Positions 1 through 8,563 of a stretch of 64,000 bases of DNA are shown here, one piece after another. The first letter of the stretch is position 1. Every line of letters begins with the position of its first letter. Made by a program: the position numbers and the translations under genes. The notes under the pieces are model-generated. The model worked only from the letters and a program-made list of their open reading frames with translations. It was not told the DNA's origin and did not search any database. The stretch covers positions 744,001 through 808,000 of the forward strand of contig NZ_LT607410.1 in NCBI RefSeq assembly GCF_900091515.1, given 5' to 3'. Source of the DNA: Micromonospora purpureochromogenes. Its GTDB lineage: Bacteria; Actinomycetota; Actinomycetes; Mycobacteriales; Micromonosporaceae.

Positions 1-1170
1 GGCAAGAAGGTCGACCTGCAGGTCGCCGGCCGTGGCGGGGTGCCGAGCAGTGGGGTCAGCTCCGTGGTGCTGAACGTGACCGTCACCGGTCCGACCGCCG
101 CCAGCTTCCTCACCCTCTATCCGGCCGGGCAGAGCCGGCCCACCGGATCGTCGATCAACTTCCCGAAGTACTGGCTCGGCTCGAACAACGTGACCGTGAA
201 GCTGGGCTCGGGCGGCAAGGTGTCGGTCTACAACCACGCCGGCTCCACCGACGTGGTGGTGGACGTGGTCGGCTTCTACGCCGGCAACAACTCCATCTCC
301 AGCCGCGGCTGGGGCAGCCAGTACCAGTGGTTCAAGCCCTCCCGCCTCTGGGACAGCCGTACCGACGGGGGTGCCCTGCCGGGCGGCTACTACACCGACG
401 GACCGGTCGACTTCGGCGCGGACTTCAGCCCGCGGGTGCAGGCGCTGGTTCTCAACATCACCGCCGTCTCGCCGAAGAAGGCCGGTTTCCTCACCGCCTG
501 GGACGGCGTGGGTGACGTGCCCAAGTCCTCGACGGTGAACTACGGCGCCGGCAAGGTGGTGCCGAACCTGGCCGTGGTCAAGGTTCGCCAGGAGTGGAAC
601 AGCAGCAAGGGCTACTCCCTTCCGTGGTTCGCGGTCTACACCTCGCAGACCTCGAACATCGTCATCGACCTGGTGGGCGTGATGGACGACGGCACGGCCC
701 CCGACGGGCTGCGGTTCACGCCGCTGGCCCCGACCCGGATCGTGGACAGCCGGATCAGCCAGGGCATCGCCGGCGCCGTGGGTCCCGGTGCCGTCCGTAA
801 GGTCACCGCCCCGGCCAACCTGGTCACCGACGCGACCGAGGCGCTGGCGATGAACGTCACCGCCGTGTCGCCGACCAACAACACGGTAATCACCGTCTGG
901 CCGGCCGACTACGGCATGAGCAAGCCGTCGGCCAGCAACCTCAACCCCGCCGCCGGACAGACCGTGTCCAACGCGGTGCTGGGGGTCATCGGCCCGCTGG
1001 ACGCCTTCAACGTGCACAACCTCTCCGGCACCACCCACCTCGTGGCCGACGTGGTCGGTACCTTCTGGCTCTACCCGGGTACGGCCAGCGCGGCGACGCT
1101 GACCCGGGCGGCTGCCACCGAGCGGCCCGAGGTGGTCGACTCGGCGCAGCGCGTCACGCGACGCGGCTGA
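1..1170 (+). CDS. Secreted 'DSR' repeat protein, 3' part (cut by window start)
   Basis: The frame is open from base 1, so the gene begins upstream of the window and only the C-terminal ~389 residues are seen. They hold the end of a first repeat domain (GRGGVP, then V-V-V-D-V-V-G-F-Y), a second domain opening with RLWDSR and closing with IVIDLVGVM, and a third opening with RIVDSR and closing with LVADVVGTF. The same three-domain array is found in the next two genes, so this is the first visible member of a tandem family. These actinobacterial repeat domains are known from exported proteins; their ligand is unknown. The C-terminus ends in RG, like its two paralogues. Confidence 0.85.
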   Translation, partial: GKKVDLQVAGRGGVPSSGVSSVVLNVTVTGPTAASFLTLYPAGQSRPTGSSINFPKYWLGSNNVTVKLGSGGKVSVYNHAGSTDVVVDVVGFYAGNNSISSRGWGSQYQWFKPSRLWDSRTDGGALPGGYYTDGPVDFGADFSPRVQALVLNITAVSPKKAGFLTAWDGVGDVPKSSTVNYGAGKVVPNLAVVKVRQEWNSSKGYSLPWFAVYTSQTSNIVIDLVGVMDDGTAPDGLRFTPLAPTRIVDSRISQGIAGAVGPGAVRKVTAPANLVTDATEALAMNVTAVSPTNNTVITVWPADYGMSKPSASNLNPAAGQTVSNAVLGVIGPLDAFNVHNLSGTTHLVADVVGTFWLYPGTASAATLTRAAATERPEVVDSAQRVTRRG

Positions 1171-1176
1171 CCCGCG

Positions 1177-1214
1177 GGTGCGGGCGTCCCGGCAGGCCCC
1201 GGGGCGCCCGCACC
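1177..1214 (+). terminator. Hairpin after first repeat-protein gene
   Basis: A 10-bp perfect stem (ggtgcgggcg / cgcccgcacc) encloses a further partly paired G+C-rich segment. It starts 6 bases after the stop codon. There is no T-tract, as is common for actinomycete terminators. Confidence 0.6.
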
Positions 1215-1250
1215 GCACCCTTCGTTCCTTCTTCCTTCCACGGGGTCTCC

Positions 1251-3371
1251 ATGCGCAGAATTCGTACCCTTCTCGGGGTGGCAGTCGCCGGGGCAAGCGT
1301 GCTGGCGGGGCTGCCGGGCGTCTCGCTCGCCGCACCCACCGCGCCGTACACCGCCCTCACTGTCGATCTCGGCGAGCACCGGACCAGACCGGTCAAGCAG
1401 TCCGGCGTCTACGATCCGAGCAACGCCACCATGGACGCGGCGGCCGGCGCCGACGACGTCTTCCGGATCACCGCCTCGCTGCCCGACACGTCTTACGTGC
1501 GGCTCGACGCCGCGCCCCCCACCGGGCAGAGCTGGACGGCCGGTCAGACGTACGAGACCGCCAAGGGGCGGGACTCCGTCCGGGCCCGCCTGGCCCTCAA
1601 CGACGAACGAACCCTCTTCTGCACCACGGCGACCGGCTCGCTCACCGTGCGGGAGGTGACCCGGGACGCGACCACCCAGGCGGTGACCGCCTTCGCGGCG
1701 AGCTACGTGTACCACTGTGACGGCGACCCGGCGGCGCTCACCGGCGAGATCCGCTGGAACTCCTCGGTGGACTACGTCGCTGCGCTGCCCGACCCCACCA
1801 CCGCGGACTTCGGCAAGCTGGACCTGGGGGACCGGCCCACGAAATCCCTGATCGTGCGCTCCCGGGGAAGCCTGCCCGTCACCTTCGGCGGCGCCGGCCT
1901 GACCGGCGCCGGCAGCGGTGACTTCGAGATCGTCTCGAACTACTGCTCGAACCGGACGGTAACGGTGGGGAACGGTTGCCTGCTGTCCGTCCGGCCGAAG
2001 TCGACTCGGGGCGGCCTGACGAGCGCCGTCCTCCGTCTGCCGGCGGACACGGTCGCCGGTGAGCTGGCCATCCCGGTGCGAGCCGACGTCGTCGACGGGG
2101 CCAAGGGCGCCTACTTCCCGGCGTCCCCGGCCCGGCTGATGGACAGCCGCTCCGGGCTGGGTGCGCCGAAGGCCAAGCTCGGCCCGGGCAGGACGGTCAA
2201 CCTCCAGGTCGCCGGGCGCGGCGGGGTGCCGGCCTCCGGTGTGGGCGCGGTGGTGCTGAACCTGACCGTGACCGGGCCGACGAGCAACAGCTTCCTCACC
2301 GCCTACCCGGCGGGTGAGCAGTTACCCACGGCCTCGTCGATCAACTTCGCCAAGGGCTGGCTGGGTTCGAACAACGTGACGGTCAAGGTCGGCGCGGACG
2401 GCAAGGTGTCGATCTACAACCGCAACGGCTACACCGACGTCGTGGTCGACGTGGTCGGCTTCTACGCCGGCACCAGCCTCACCCCCGCCGGGTTCACCAA
2501 GCGCGGCCAGTACCAGTGGTTCGAGCCGTACCGGATCCTCGACACCCGGACCACGGGCAAGGGCCCGCTGCCCGCGGGCTCCGCGGTCGCCGGCTGGGTC
2601 GACTTCAAGGCCGACGTCTTCGGCGACTTCAACCCCCACGTCCAGGCGCTGGTCCTGAACATCACCGCGGTCAGCCCGCAGCAGGCCGGTTTCCTCACCG
2701 CCTGGTCCGGTGAGGGGAGCAAGCCGGTCGCCTCGACGGTCAACTACGGCGCGGGCAAGGTGGTGCCGAACCTGGCGTACGTGCAGACCGTGCCCTGCCC
2801 GTCCGGCGGCTGCGGCGGGGCCACCGGCGCCCCGCGCTACCGGGTCTTCACCTCGGCCACCTCGCACGTGGTGGTCGACCTGGTCGGCGTGATTGACGAC
2901 GGCACCGTCACCGACGGCCTGCGGCTGCGGCCGTCGGCACCGAAGCGGATCGTGGACAGCCGGATCGGCCAGGGCCTGGTGAACGCGCTGAGCGCGGGCG
3001 AGACCGACAAGGTCACCCTCGACTCGCACGACGGCATCCAGGAGGACGACCAGGTGCTGGTGATGAACATGACCGCGGTGAGCCCGGAGAAGAACACGGT
3101 GCTCACCGTCTGGCCGGCGGACGCCGGCATCGCCAAGCCCTCGGCCAGCAACCTCAACCCGGCCGCCGGGCAGGTCGTGTCAAACGGGGTGCTGGGCGTG
3201 CTCGGCCCGAACGGGGCCTTCAACGTGCACAACCTGTCCGGGCAGACGCCGCTGGTGGCCGACCTCGTGGGCACCTTCTACCTGTACCCCGCCACCGCCG
3301 GCTCGACGCTGGCTGGCCAGTCGCGTCAGCAGGTCACCGCGACCGGCGTGACGGAGTACGCCCGCGGCTGA
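1251..3371 (+). CDS. Secreted protein: signal peptide, Ig-like domain, three 'DSR' repeats
   Basis: 706 residues. Residues 1-27 form a Sec signal peptide ending ...VSLA-AP. Residues ~28-185 are a family-specific domain. Residues ~185-285 resemble a choice-of-anchor-D/Ig-like domain (ADFGKLDLGD; a Cys pair around NYCS and NGCLLSV). Three related domains follow, starting at RLMDSR, RILDTR and RIVDSR, each with a GRGG or NYGAGKVVPN core and a hydrophobic V-V-D-V-V-G end. The ATG start sits after a ttccacggggt leader that is nearly the same before the next paralogue. Probably a cell-surface or extracellular structural or binding protein; no catalytic motif is visible. Confidence 0.85.
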   Translation: MRRIRTLLGVAVAGASVLAGLPGVSLAAPTAPYTALTVDLGEHRTRPVKQSGVYDPSNATMDAAAGADDVFRITASLPDTSYVRLDAAPPTGQSWTAGQTYETAKGRDSVRARLALNDERTLFCTTATGSLTVREVTRDATTQAVTAFAASYVYHCDGDPAALTGEIRWNSSVDYVAALPDPTTADFGKLDLGDRPTKSLIVRSRGSLPVTFGGAGLTGAGSGDFEIVSNYCSNRTVTVGNGCLLSVRPKSTRGGLTSAVLRLPADTVAGELAIPVRADVVDGAKGAYFPASPARLMDSRSGLGAPKAKLGPGRTVNLQVAGRGGVPASGVGAVVLNLTVTGPTSNSFLTAYPAGEQLPTASSINFAKGWLGSNNVTVKVGADGKVSIYNRNGYTDVVVDVVGFYAGTSLTPAGFTKRGQYQWFEPYRILDTRTTGKGPLPAGSAVAGWVDFKADVFGDFNPHVQALVLNITAVSPQQAGFLTAWSGEGSKPVASTVNYGAGKVVPNLAYVQTVPCPSGGCGGATGAPRYRVFTSATSHVVVDLVGVIDDGTVTDGLRLRPSAPKRIVDSRIGQGLVNALSAGETDKVTLDSHDGIQEDDQVLVMNMTAVSPEKNTVLTVWPADAGIAKPSASNLNPAAGQVVSNGVLGVLGPNGAFNVHNLSGQTPLVADLVGTFYLYPATAGSTLAGQSRQQVTATGVTEYARG

Positions 3372-3387
3372 CGGGACACCGTTGACG

Positions 3388-3419
3388 AAGGGGCGCGCCG
3401 AACCTCCGGCGCGCCCCTT
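3388..3419 (+). terminator. Perfect 13-bp hairpin
   Basis: Stem aaggggcgcgccg / cggcgcgcccctt with a 6-base loop, starting 17 bases after the stop codon and followed by a short T run. Confidence 0.8.
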
Positions 3420-3521
3420 TCCGTTGTCCCCACCACCGGTGGGTACCGGGCTTGCTGTCATCCGTCGATCCTCCTAATCTGAGCCGGCCAATCCCTCTCC
3501 TGTTTCCTCCACGGGGTGTTC

Positions 3522-5612
3522 ATGCGGAATATCCGCACCATTCTCGGCGCGCTCGTCGCCGGGATCTGTGCCTCGACCGTGCTGCCGGCAGGAGCGCTCG
3601 CCGCGCCCACCGCTCCGTACACGGTCCTCACCGTCGACGTGGGCGACGCCTACGGCAAGCCGGTCAAGCAGTCCGGCGTCTACGACGGCACCAACTCCAC
3701 CGTGACCGGTCGCGCGTACGGCACCGGGGGCGTGAGCATGGGCGCGAGCGGCCTGCCGGGCGGCTCCACCATCGCCATGTGGATCACGCCGCCGACCGGC
3801 ACGCCGACCTTCACCGCCGGTCAGACCTACCCGACCGTCGGCTCCGGCGACGCTACCCACGCCGGCCTGAACATCTCCTCGGACAACACCGCCTGCAACG
3901 GCACGTACGCGTACGGCAGCCTCACCGTCCGAGACGTCGCCTACGACGCCACGGGGGCGGCGACCGTCTTTGCCGCCGCCTACGAGTTCCACTGCTCGCC
4001 CAACGCCGGAGCGGTCACCGGTGAAGTGCGCTGGAACTCCGGCCTCACCTATGTCGGGGCGGTTTCCTCGCCCGCGCCGCTCGACTTCGGCCGGGTCGCC
4101 ATCGGCGGCTACATGGAGAACGCCTCGGCGAGCTTCGTCGTGAAGGGCACCCAGGACAGCGTCTTCGGGGCGGCCCGGATCTCGGGGGCCCACGCGTCGT
4201 CGTTCGAGATCATCGGCAACAACTGCTCCGGCCGGACGTACTGGTCGGGCGAATCGTGCGTCGTCAGCATCCGGCCGAACGCGCTGCGTTGGGGCGACTA
4301 CACCGCCAACCTGGAACTGGACGACAACAGCGCCTACGGCAAGCGCGTGGTGCCGCTGAAGTTCACCGCTTACGACACGGTGATCGGCATGTACTACCCG
4401 CTGGCGCCGCAGCGCCTGATGGACACCCGTTCCGGCCTGGGCCGGCCCGCCCCCGGCCCGGTCGGTGCCGGGCAGGCCGTCGAGCTCCAGGTGACCGGGC
4501 GAGGCGGGGTGCCGGCCGGCGGCGTCGGCTCGGTGGTGCTGAACGTGACGGTGACCGGGCCGACGGCGAGCAGCTTCCTCACCCTCTACCCGTACGGGGA
4601 GTCCATCCCGACCGCCTCGTCGATCAACTTCCCGGCCGGCTGGCTCGGGTCCAATAACGTGACGGTGAAGCTCGGCGCCGGCGGCAAGGTGATGATCTAC
4701 AACCGCAACGGCTCCACCCACGTGGTGGTCGACGTGGTGGGCTTCCACGCCGCCAGCGACACGGTGAAGAGCAGCCTCGGCTGGGGCGGTCATTACCATC
4801 CCGTCGAGCCGGCCCGGCTCATCGACACCCGGCCCAATCCGTTGGAGGCGGGTCAGCAGATCCAGAGCCAGGTCGACTTTGGCCCGGCCAGCCCGCACGT
4901 GAAGGCGCTGGTCCTCAACATCACCGCAGTCAACCCGGCGAAGGCGGGCTTCCTCACCGCCTGGGCGGGTGGCCCGCCGGTGCCGACCTCCTCGACCGTC
5001 AACTACGGCGCCGGCAAGGTGGTGCCCAACCTGGCCTTCGTGCAGACCCGCCCGTGCACCGACTGCGGTCCGGCGTACGCGGTTCCGGACTTCACGATCT
5101 ACACCTCGCAGCGGACCGACCTGGTGGTCGACCTGGTCGGAGTGATCGACGACGGCTCGTTGCCGGACGGGCTGCGGTTCAGCCCGTTGAGCCCCACTCG
5201 CATCGCGGACACCCGGACGAACTTCGGGATGGGAGGGCTCGCTGCCGGTGACATCGGAACGATCACCGCGCCGCCGTCCGTGGTCACGGCGGACACCGAG
5301 GTGCTGGCGATGAACGTGACCGCGATCGCGCCGACGAAGAACACCGTGCTCACCGTCTGGCCGGCCGACGCCGGCATGGCGAAGCCGGGCGTGAGCAACC
5401 TCAACCCGGCCGCTGGGCAGACCGTCTCCAACGCCGTGCTGAGCGGGATCGGCCCGAAGGACGCGTTCCATGTCCACAACCTCACCGGGACCGTCGATCT
5501 GGTCGCCGACGTGGTCGGTCGGTTCTATCTGTACTCGGGCACGGCCAGCACGACCACGCTTGCCGCACCGCAGCCGCTCACCGTGCGGGGCACCACGAGC
5601 GCCCGCGGCTGA
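3522..5612 (+). CDS. Secreted 'DSR' repeat protein, third tandem paralogue
   Basis: 696 residues with the layout of the upstream gene: signal peptide (MRNIRTILG...ALA-AP), family-specific N-terminal domain, Ig-like Cys-containing segment, then three repeat domains opening with RLMDTR, RLIDTR and RIADTR. ATG 3522 is preferred over GTG 3516 because its position and the ttcctccacggggt leader match those of the gene at 1251. The second domain carries a CTDC pair where the upstream paralogue has CPSGGC. Sequence conservation is strongest in the signal peptide and the repeat cores, which fits tandem duplication followed by divergence of the N-terminal domain. Confidence 0.85.
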   Translation: MRNIRTILGALVAGICASTVLPAGALAAPTAPYTVLTVDVGDAYGKPVKQSGVYDGTNSTVTGRAYGTGGVSMGASGLPGGSTIAMWITPPTGTPTFTAGQTYPTVGSGDATHAGLNISSDNTACNGTYAYGSLTVRDVAYDATGAATVFAAAYEFHCSPNAGAVTGEVRWNSGLTYVGAVSSPAPLDFGRVAIGGYMENASASFVVKGTQDSVFGAARISGAHASSFEIIGNNCSGRTYWSGESCVVSIRPNALRWGDYTANLELDDNSAYGKRVVPLKFTAYDTVIGMYYPLAPQRLMDTRSGLGRPAPGPVGAGQAVELQVTGRGGVPAGGVGSVVLNVTVTGPTASSFLTLYPYGESIPTASSINFPAGWLGSNNVTVKLGAGGKVMIYNRNGSTHVVVDVVGFHAASDTVKSSLGWGGHYHPVEPARLIDTRPNPLEAGQQIQSQVDFGPASPHVKALVLNITAVNPAKAGFLTAWAGGPPVPTSSTVNYGAGKVVPNLAFVQTRPCTDCGPAYAVPDFTIYTSQRTDLVVDLVGVIDDGSLPDGLRFSPLSPTRIADTRTNFGMGGLAAGDIGTITAPPSVVTADTEVLAMNVTAIAPTKNTVLTVWPADAGMAKPGVSNLNPAAGQTVSNAVLSGIGPKDAFHVHNLTGTVDLVADVVGRFYLYSGTASTTTLAAPQPLTVRGTTSARG

Positions 5613-5623
5613 CACCGGTCCGG

Positions 5624-5655
5624 AAGGGCGCCCCGGTCTCGGCCGGGGCGCCCTT
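5624..5655. terminator. Perfect 13-bp hairpin between convergent genes
   Basis: Stem aagggcgccccgg / ccggggcgccctt, 6-base loop. It lies between the end of the third repeat-protein gene and the end of the DUF5701 gene on the other strand, and can serve both. Confidence 0.8.
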
Positions 5656-5708
5656 CGACGTGTCCGGGACCGGGCCGGTGCGGACCATCACCCGCACCGG
5701 CCGGTCCG

Positions 5709-6365
5709 TCACTCGAGGCCCACCCGCACCGGGCGGGCGGTGGCGGAGCCGAGCCAGGTGTGCGGGTTGCCGTACCAGCACCAGCCGAGCTTCGGCGCGC
5801 CCTGGCTGATCCAGAGCGCCGGCACCCGCTTGTCCCCACAGCGGGACCCGACCAGCGAGAAGCACCGGTTGCTGGCCAGCGCGGCGGGGAAGTGGGTGAT
5901 GAAGGCGGTCCCCTCGTCGATGGTGAGCGGCAGCCGGTCCTGGGCGGTCATCTGTTCCATCGCGGCGGCCGGGGCCAGGTTGCGGAACTCCTCGCCCCGG
6001 TCGACGTCGAAGAGCAGGTACGCCGGTCCGGCGGGTGCCTCCAGTTCCTTGATCGGGTCGAACCTGGGCAGGTCGTCGAGGGGGAAGTTCCGGTCGAGGA
6101 AGCCGGGCTTGCGCTTGCCGACCAGCGTGGTGAGCGCCAGTCGGTCGGGCACCGGGACCAGGTCGCGGGTGGTCACCAGCAGGAACGGCACCCGAGCCTC
6201 GGTCGGGGCGGGCAGCCCGGCCGCGCCGCTGACCGCGGCGTCCCGCAGCGGGGTGACCAGGTCACGGAAGGCGGCTTCGGTGAGCCCGGCGAGCTCCGGG
6301 TAGCCCAGGCGGATCAGCCCGTCGAGCTGGCGGTCGAACTCGGTGGCGGGGTCGAACACGGTCAC
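5709..6365 (-). CDS. DUF5701 family protein
   Basis: 218 residues from GTG 6365, which has a GGGAGG Shine-Dalgarno sequence 6 bases upstream. The frame stays open to a GTG at 6416, but that start has no ribosome site. The start of the family is recognisable (EFDRQLDGLIRLGYPELAG). The protein is soluble, with no signal peptide or membrane segment. The C-terminal part is rich in Trp, Cys and His (WISQGAPKLGWCWYGNPHTW). DUF5701 proteins are widespread in actinobacteria without an assigned reaction. It lies downstream of the LytTR regulator gene on the same strand, but a 63-base gap with a dyad suggests its own promoter. Confidence 0.8.
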   Translation of the reverse strand: MTVFDPATEFDRQLDGLIRLGYPELAGLTEAAFRDLVTPLRDAAVSGAAGLPAPTEARVPFLLVTTRDLVPVPDRLALTTLVGKRKPGFLDRNFPLDDLPRFDPIKELEAPAGPAYLLFDVDRGEEFRNLAPAAAMEQMTAQDRLPLTIDEGTAFITHFPAALASNRCFSLVGSRCGDKRVPALWISQGAPKLGWCWYGNPHTWLGSATARPVRVGLE

Positions 6366-6394
6366 GGTTGGCCTCCCGTTGTCGTATGGCCTAC

Positions 6395-6407
6395 CGTACA
6401 GTGTACG
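6395..6407. promoter_or_regulatory. Short dyad upstream of the DUF5701 gene
   Basis: CGTAC-agt-GTACG, perfect 5-bp arms, 30 bases upstream of the GTG start at 6365. The shape suits a dimeric repressor operator (TetR-like sites often have this form), but no regulator gene is adjacent. Low confidence. Confidence 0.3.
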
Positions 6408-6428
6408 AGATTCCACGATTATTCCCGC

Positions 6429-7199
6429 TCAGCGATTCCAATCCTGCTTGGCCGCCCGTACCAGCTTGTCCTTCAGCTCCCGGGTGTGCCGCCGGCTCAC
6501 CGGCAGCTCCGTCCCGTCGATCACCACCACGTAGCCCGAGTTGACCAGCCGCAGCTCGGCGATCAGCTTCAGCTGCACCAGGTGCGACCGGTGGATCCGG
6601 ACGAACCCGGCGTCGGCCCAGCGCTCGGCGAGCGTCGCCAGCGACACCCGGACCAGGTGCGAGCCGTCGGCCGTGTGCAGCCGGGCGTAGTCACCCTGCG
6701 CCTCCACCCAGCGCACCGCCGACCGGGGCAGCATCCGCGTCGTCCCGGCCAGCTCGATCGGGATGGTCGGGTCCTCCTCCGCCCGGGCCAGGGCCGCAGG
6801 GTGCGACGGCACCACCCGGGAGCCGATCACCCGGCGCAGCGACTCGGCCAGCCGGTCGGCGCGTACCGGCTTGCGGACGTAGTCGGTGGCGCCGAGGTCG
6901 AAGGCGTCCACCGCGCCGTCGTCGTACGCGGTGACGAAGACGATCGCCGGCGGCCGGGCGAACCGGCGCAGCACCCGGGCCAGTTCCATCCCGTCCAGGC
7001 CGGGCATCCGGATGTCCAGGAAGACCACGTCCACGTCGGCGTCGCGGAGCACCCGCAGCGCCTCGGTCGCGTCGCCCGCCGTGTGCAGCCGGGCCACCCG
7101 GGGATCGGCCCGCAGGTGGTACGCCAGCTCGTCCAGCGCCGGCGGCTCGTCGTCGACCGCCAGCACCCGGAGGAACCCCGCCGTCGCGTTCACGGTCAC
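6429..7199 (-). CDS. LytTR-family response regulator
   Basis: 256 residues. The receiver domain (residues ~8-125) has acidic residues D16/D17 and phospho-acceptor D62 in FLDIRMPG, with the T and K positions in VTAY and YVRKPV. The C-terminal LytTR DNA-binding domain (~150-250) has the typical end VSRRHTRELKDKL. GTG 7199 overlaps the TGA of the upstream kinase gene (GTGA), which supports translational coupling; GTG 7193 is the alternative. With the kinase it forms a LytS/LytR-type two-component system; in actinomycetes such pairs often act on envelope or metabolite sensing, but the target here is unknown. Confidence 0.9.
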   Translation of the reverse strand: MTVNATAGFLRVLAVDDEPPALDELAYHLRADPRVARLHTAGDATEALRVLRDADVDVVFLDIRMPGLDGMELARVLRRFARPPAIVFVTAYDDGAVDAFDLGATDYVRKPVRADRLAESLRRVIGSRVVPSHPAALARAEEDPTIPIELAGTTRMLPRSAVRWVEAQGDYARLHTADGSHLVRVSLATLAERWADAGFVRIHRSHLVQLKLIAELRLVNSGYVVVIDGTELPVSRRHTRELKDKLVRAAKQDWNR

Positions 7200-8419
7200 G
7201 ATCCCGCCCGTACGCCGGGATGGAACTTCGGCACCCGCAGGCTCACCTTCGTACCCGAGCCGGGGCCGGTCTCGACGACCAGGCCGAACCGGTCCCCGAA
7301 GACCGACCGGAGCCGCTCGTCGACGTTGGAGAGGCCGACGTGCTGGCCGGTGTCGTCGGTCGGGTCGCTGCCGGCGCGGGCCAGCTCCGCGATCCCCGCG
7401 GTCAGCGTGGCCGGATCCATGCCCACTCCGTCGTCCTCCACCGTGATGTGACACTCGGCGCCCTCGTCCCGGGCCTCGATGCTCACCATGCCGGTGCCGG
7501 GCTTGCGGGACAACCCGTGCCGCACGGCGTTCTCCACCAGCGGCTGGAGGCAGAGGAACGGCAGCGTCACCGGCAGCACCTCCGGGGCGATCTGCAACCG
7601 CACCTGCAACCGGTCGCCGAACCGGGCCCGCTCGATGGTCAGGTAGCGGTCGATCGAGCGCAGCTCCTCGGCCAGCGTGGTGAACTCGCCGTGCGCCCGG
7701 AACGAGTACCGGGTGAACTCGGCGAACTCCAGGATCAGCTCCCGGGCCCGCTCCGGGTCGGTGCGGACGAACGAGCCGATCGCGGTCAGCGCGTTGTAGA
7801 TGAAGTGCGGGCTGATCTGGGCGCGCAGCGCCCGGATCTCCGCCCGGGCCAGCCGCTCCCGGGACGAGTCCAGCTCGGCCAGGGCGAGCTGGTTGCCGGC
7901 CCAGTGTGCGGTCTCCAGGGTGGCCTGCACCAGCCCGGGCGCGGGTGGGGCGTCGGCGATCGCCACCAGCGCCCCGACCACCCGGCCCTGCGCGCTCAGC
8001 GGCGCGAGCACCGCCCCGCGTACCGGGCAGTCGACCCGGTCGCAGTGCAGCTCCGACTCGCCGAGCACCGTCGACCGGCCCGCCTCCACCGTCCGCCGGG
8101 CCGCCGCGAGCAGCTGGTCGCCGTGGTGGCCGCCGCGCCCGTCCAGGGCGAGCAGCGCGTCGGAGTCGGTGAGCGCCAGCCCGGCCGCCCCCACCAGGGC
8201 CCGCAGGTGACGTACGGCCTTCGCCGCGCCCGCCGGGGTCAGGCCGGTACGCAGCGGTTCGGCGGCCAGGCCGGCGGTGTGCAGCACCTCGTAGGTGGCC
8301 CGCTGGGTGGCGGTGGCGATGCCCCGCCGGCCGCGTAGCCGCAGCACCGCCCAGAGCGCGGCGGCCAGCGCCGTGACCAGCGAGACGACGCCGACGACGG
8401 CGGAGAGGTTGCCATCCAC
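7196..8419 (-). CDS. LytS-type sensor histidine kinase
   Basis: 407 residues from GTG 8419, with AAGGA 7 bases upstream. One N-terminal membrane helix (residues ~7-27), a GAF-like segment (~60-190), the His_kinase domain with phospho-acceptor motif SPHFIYNAL, and an HATPase domain with N-box PLVENAVRHGL and G-boxes DDGVGM and GLSNVDERL. Short periplasmic part, so the signal is probably intracellular or membrane-borne. A Cys pair in ELHCDRVDCPVRG within the GAF-like segment may bind metal or sense redox state (inference). Co-transcribed with the LytTR regulator. Confidence 0.9.
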   Translation of the reverse strand: MDGNLSAVVGVVSLVTALAAALWAVLRLRGRRGIATATQRATYEVLHTAGLAAEPLRTGLTPAGAAKAVRHLRALVGAAGLALTDSDALLALDGRGGHHGDQLLAAARRTVEAGRSTVLGESELHCDRVDCPVRGAVLAPLSAQGRVVGALVAIADAPPAPGLVQATLETAHWAGNQLALAELDSSRERLARAEIRALRAQISPHFIYNALTAIGSFVRTDPERARELILEFAEFTRYSFRAHGEFTTLAEELRSIDRYLTIERARFGDRLQVRLQIAPEVLPVTLPFLCLQPLVENAVRHGLSRKPGTGMVSIEARDEGAECHITVEDDGVGMDPATLTAGIAELARAGSDPTDDTGQHVGLSNVDERLRSVFGDRFGLVVETGPGSGTKVSLRVPKFHPGVRAGS

Positions 8420-8486
8420 GCAGCGATCCTTGCCGGTGCGGGCCGCTACGCCAAGCCCCGGCCGGGCGTCTCCGGCGGCCGAGCCG

Positions 8487-8518
8487 CTAGTGCAGTGTCC
8501 ACAAACGTTGGCCGGGTG
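8487..8518 (+). repeat. Left terminal inverted repeat
   Basis: Starts ctagtgcagtgtccac and continues aaacgtt...ccgggtg. Compared with the reverse complement of 9968-9999 it differs at four positions, two of them adjacent. Confidence 0.8.
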
Positions 8519-8563
8519 GTGTCGAGTGCGAGAGTGTCGTAGGGGTGGTGTTGGCTTCGGTGT

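Noticed and set aside
3474..5615. 713-residue open frame on the minus strand
   Set aside because: It mirrors the secreted repeat-protein gene; composition is Arg/Gly/Val/His-rich with no motif, and the plus-strand gene has signal peptide and repeats.
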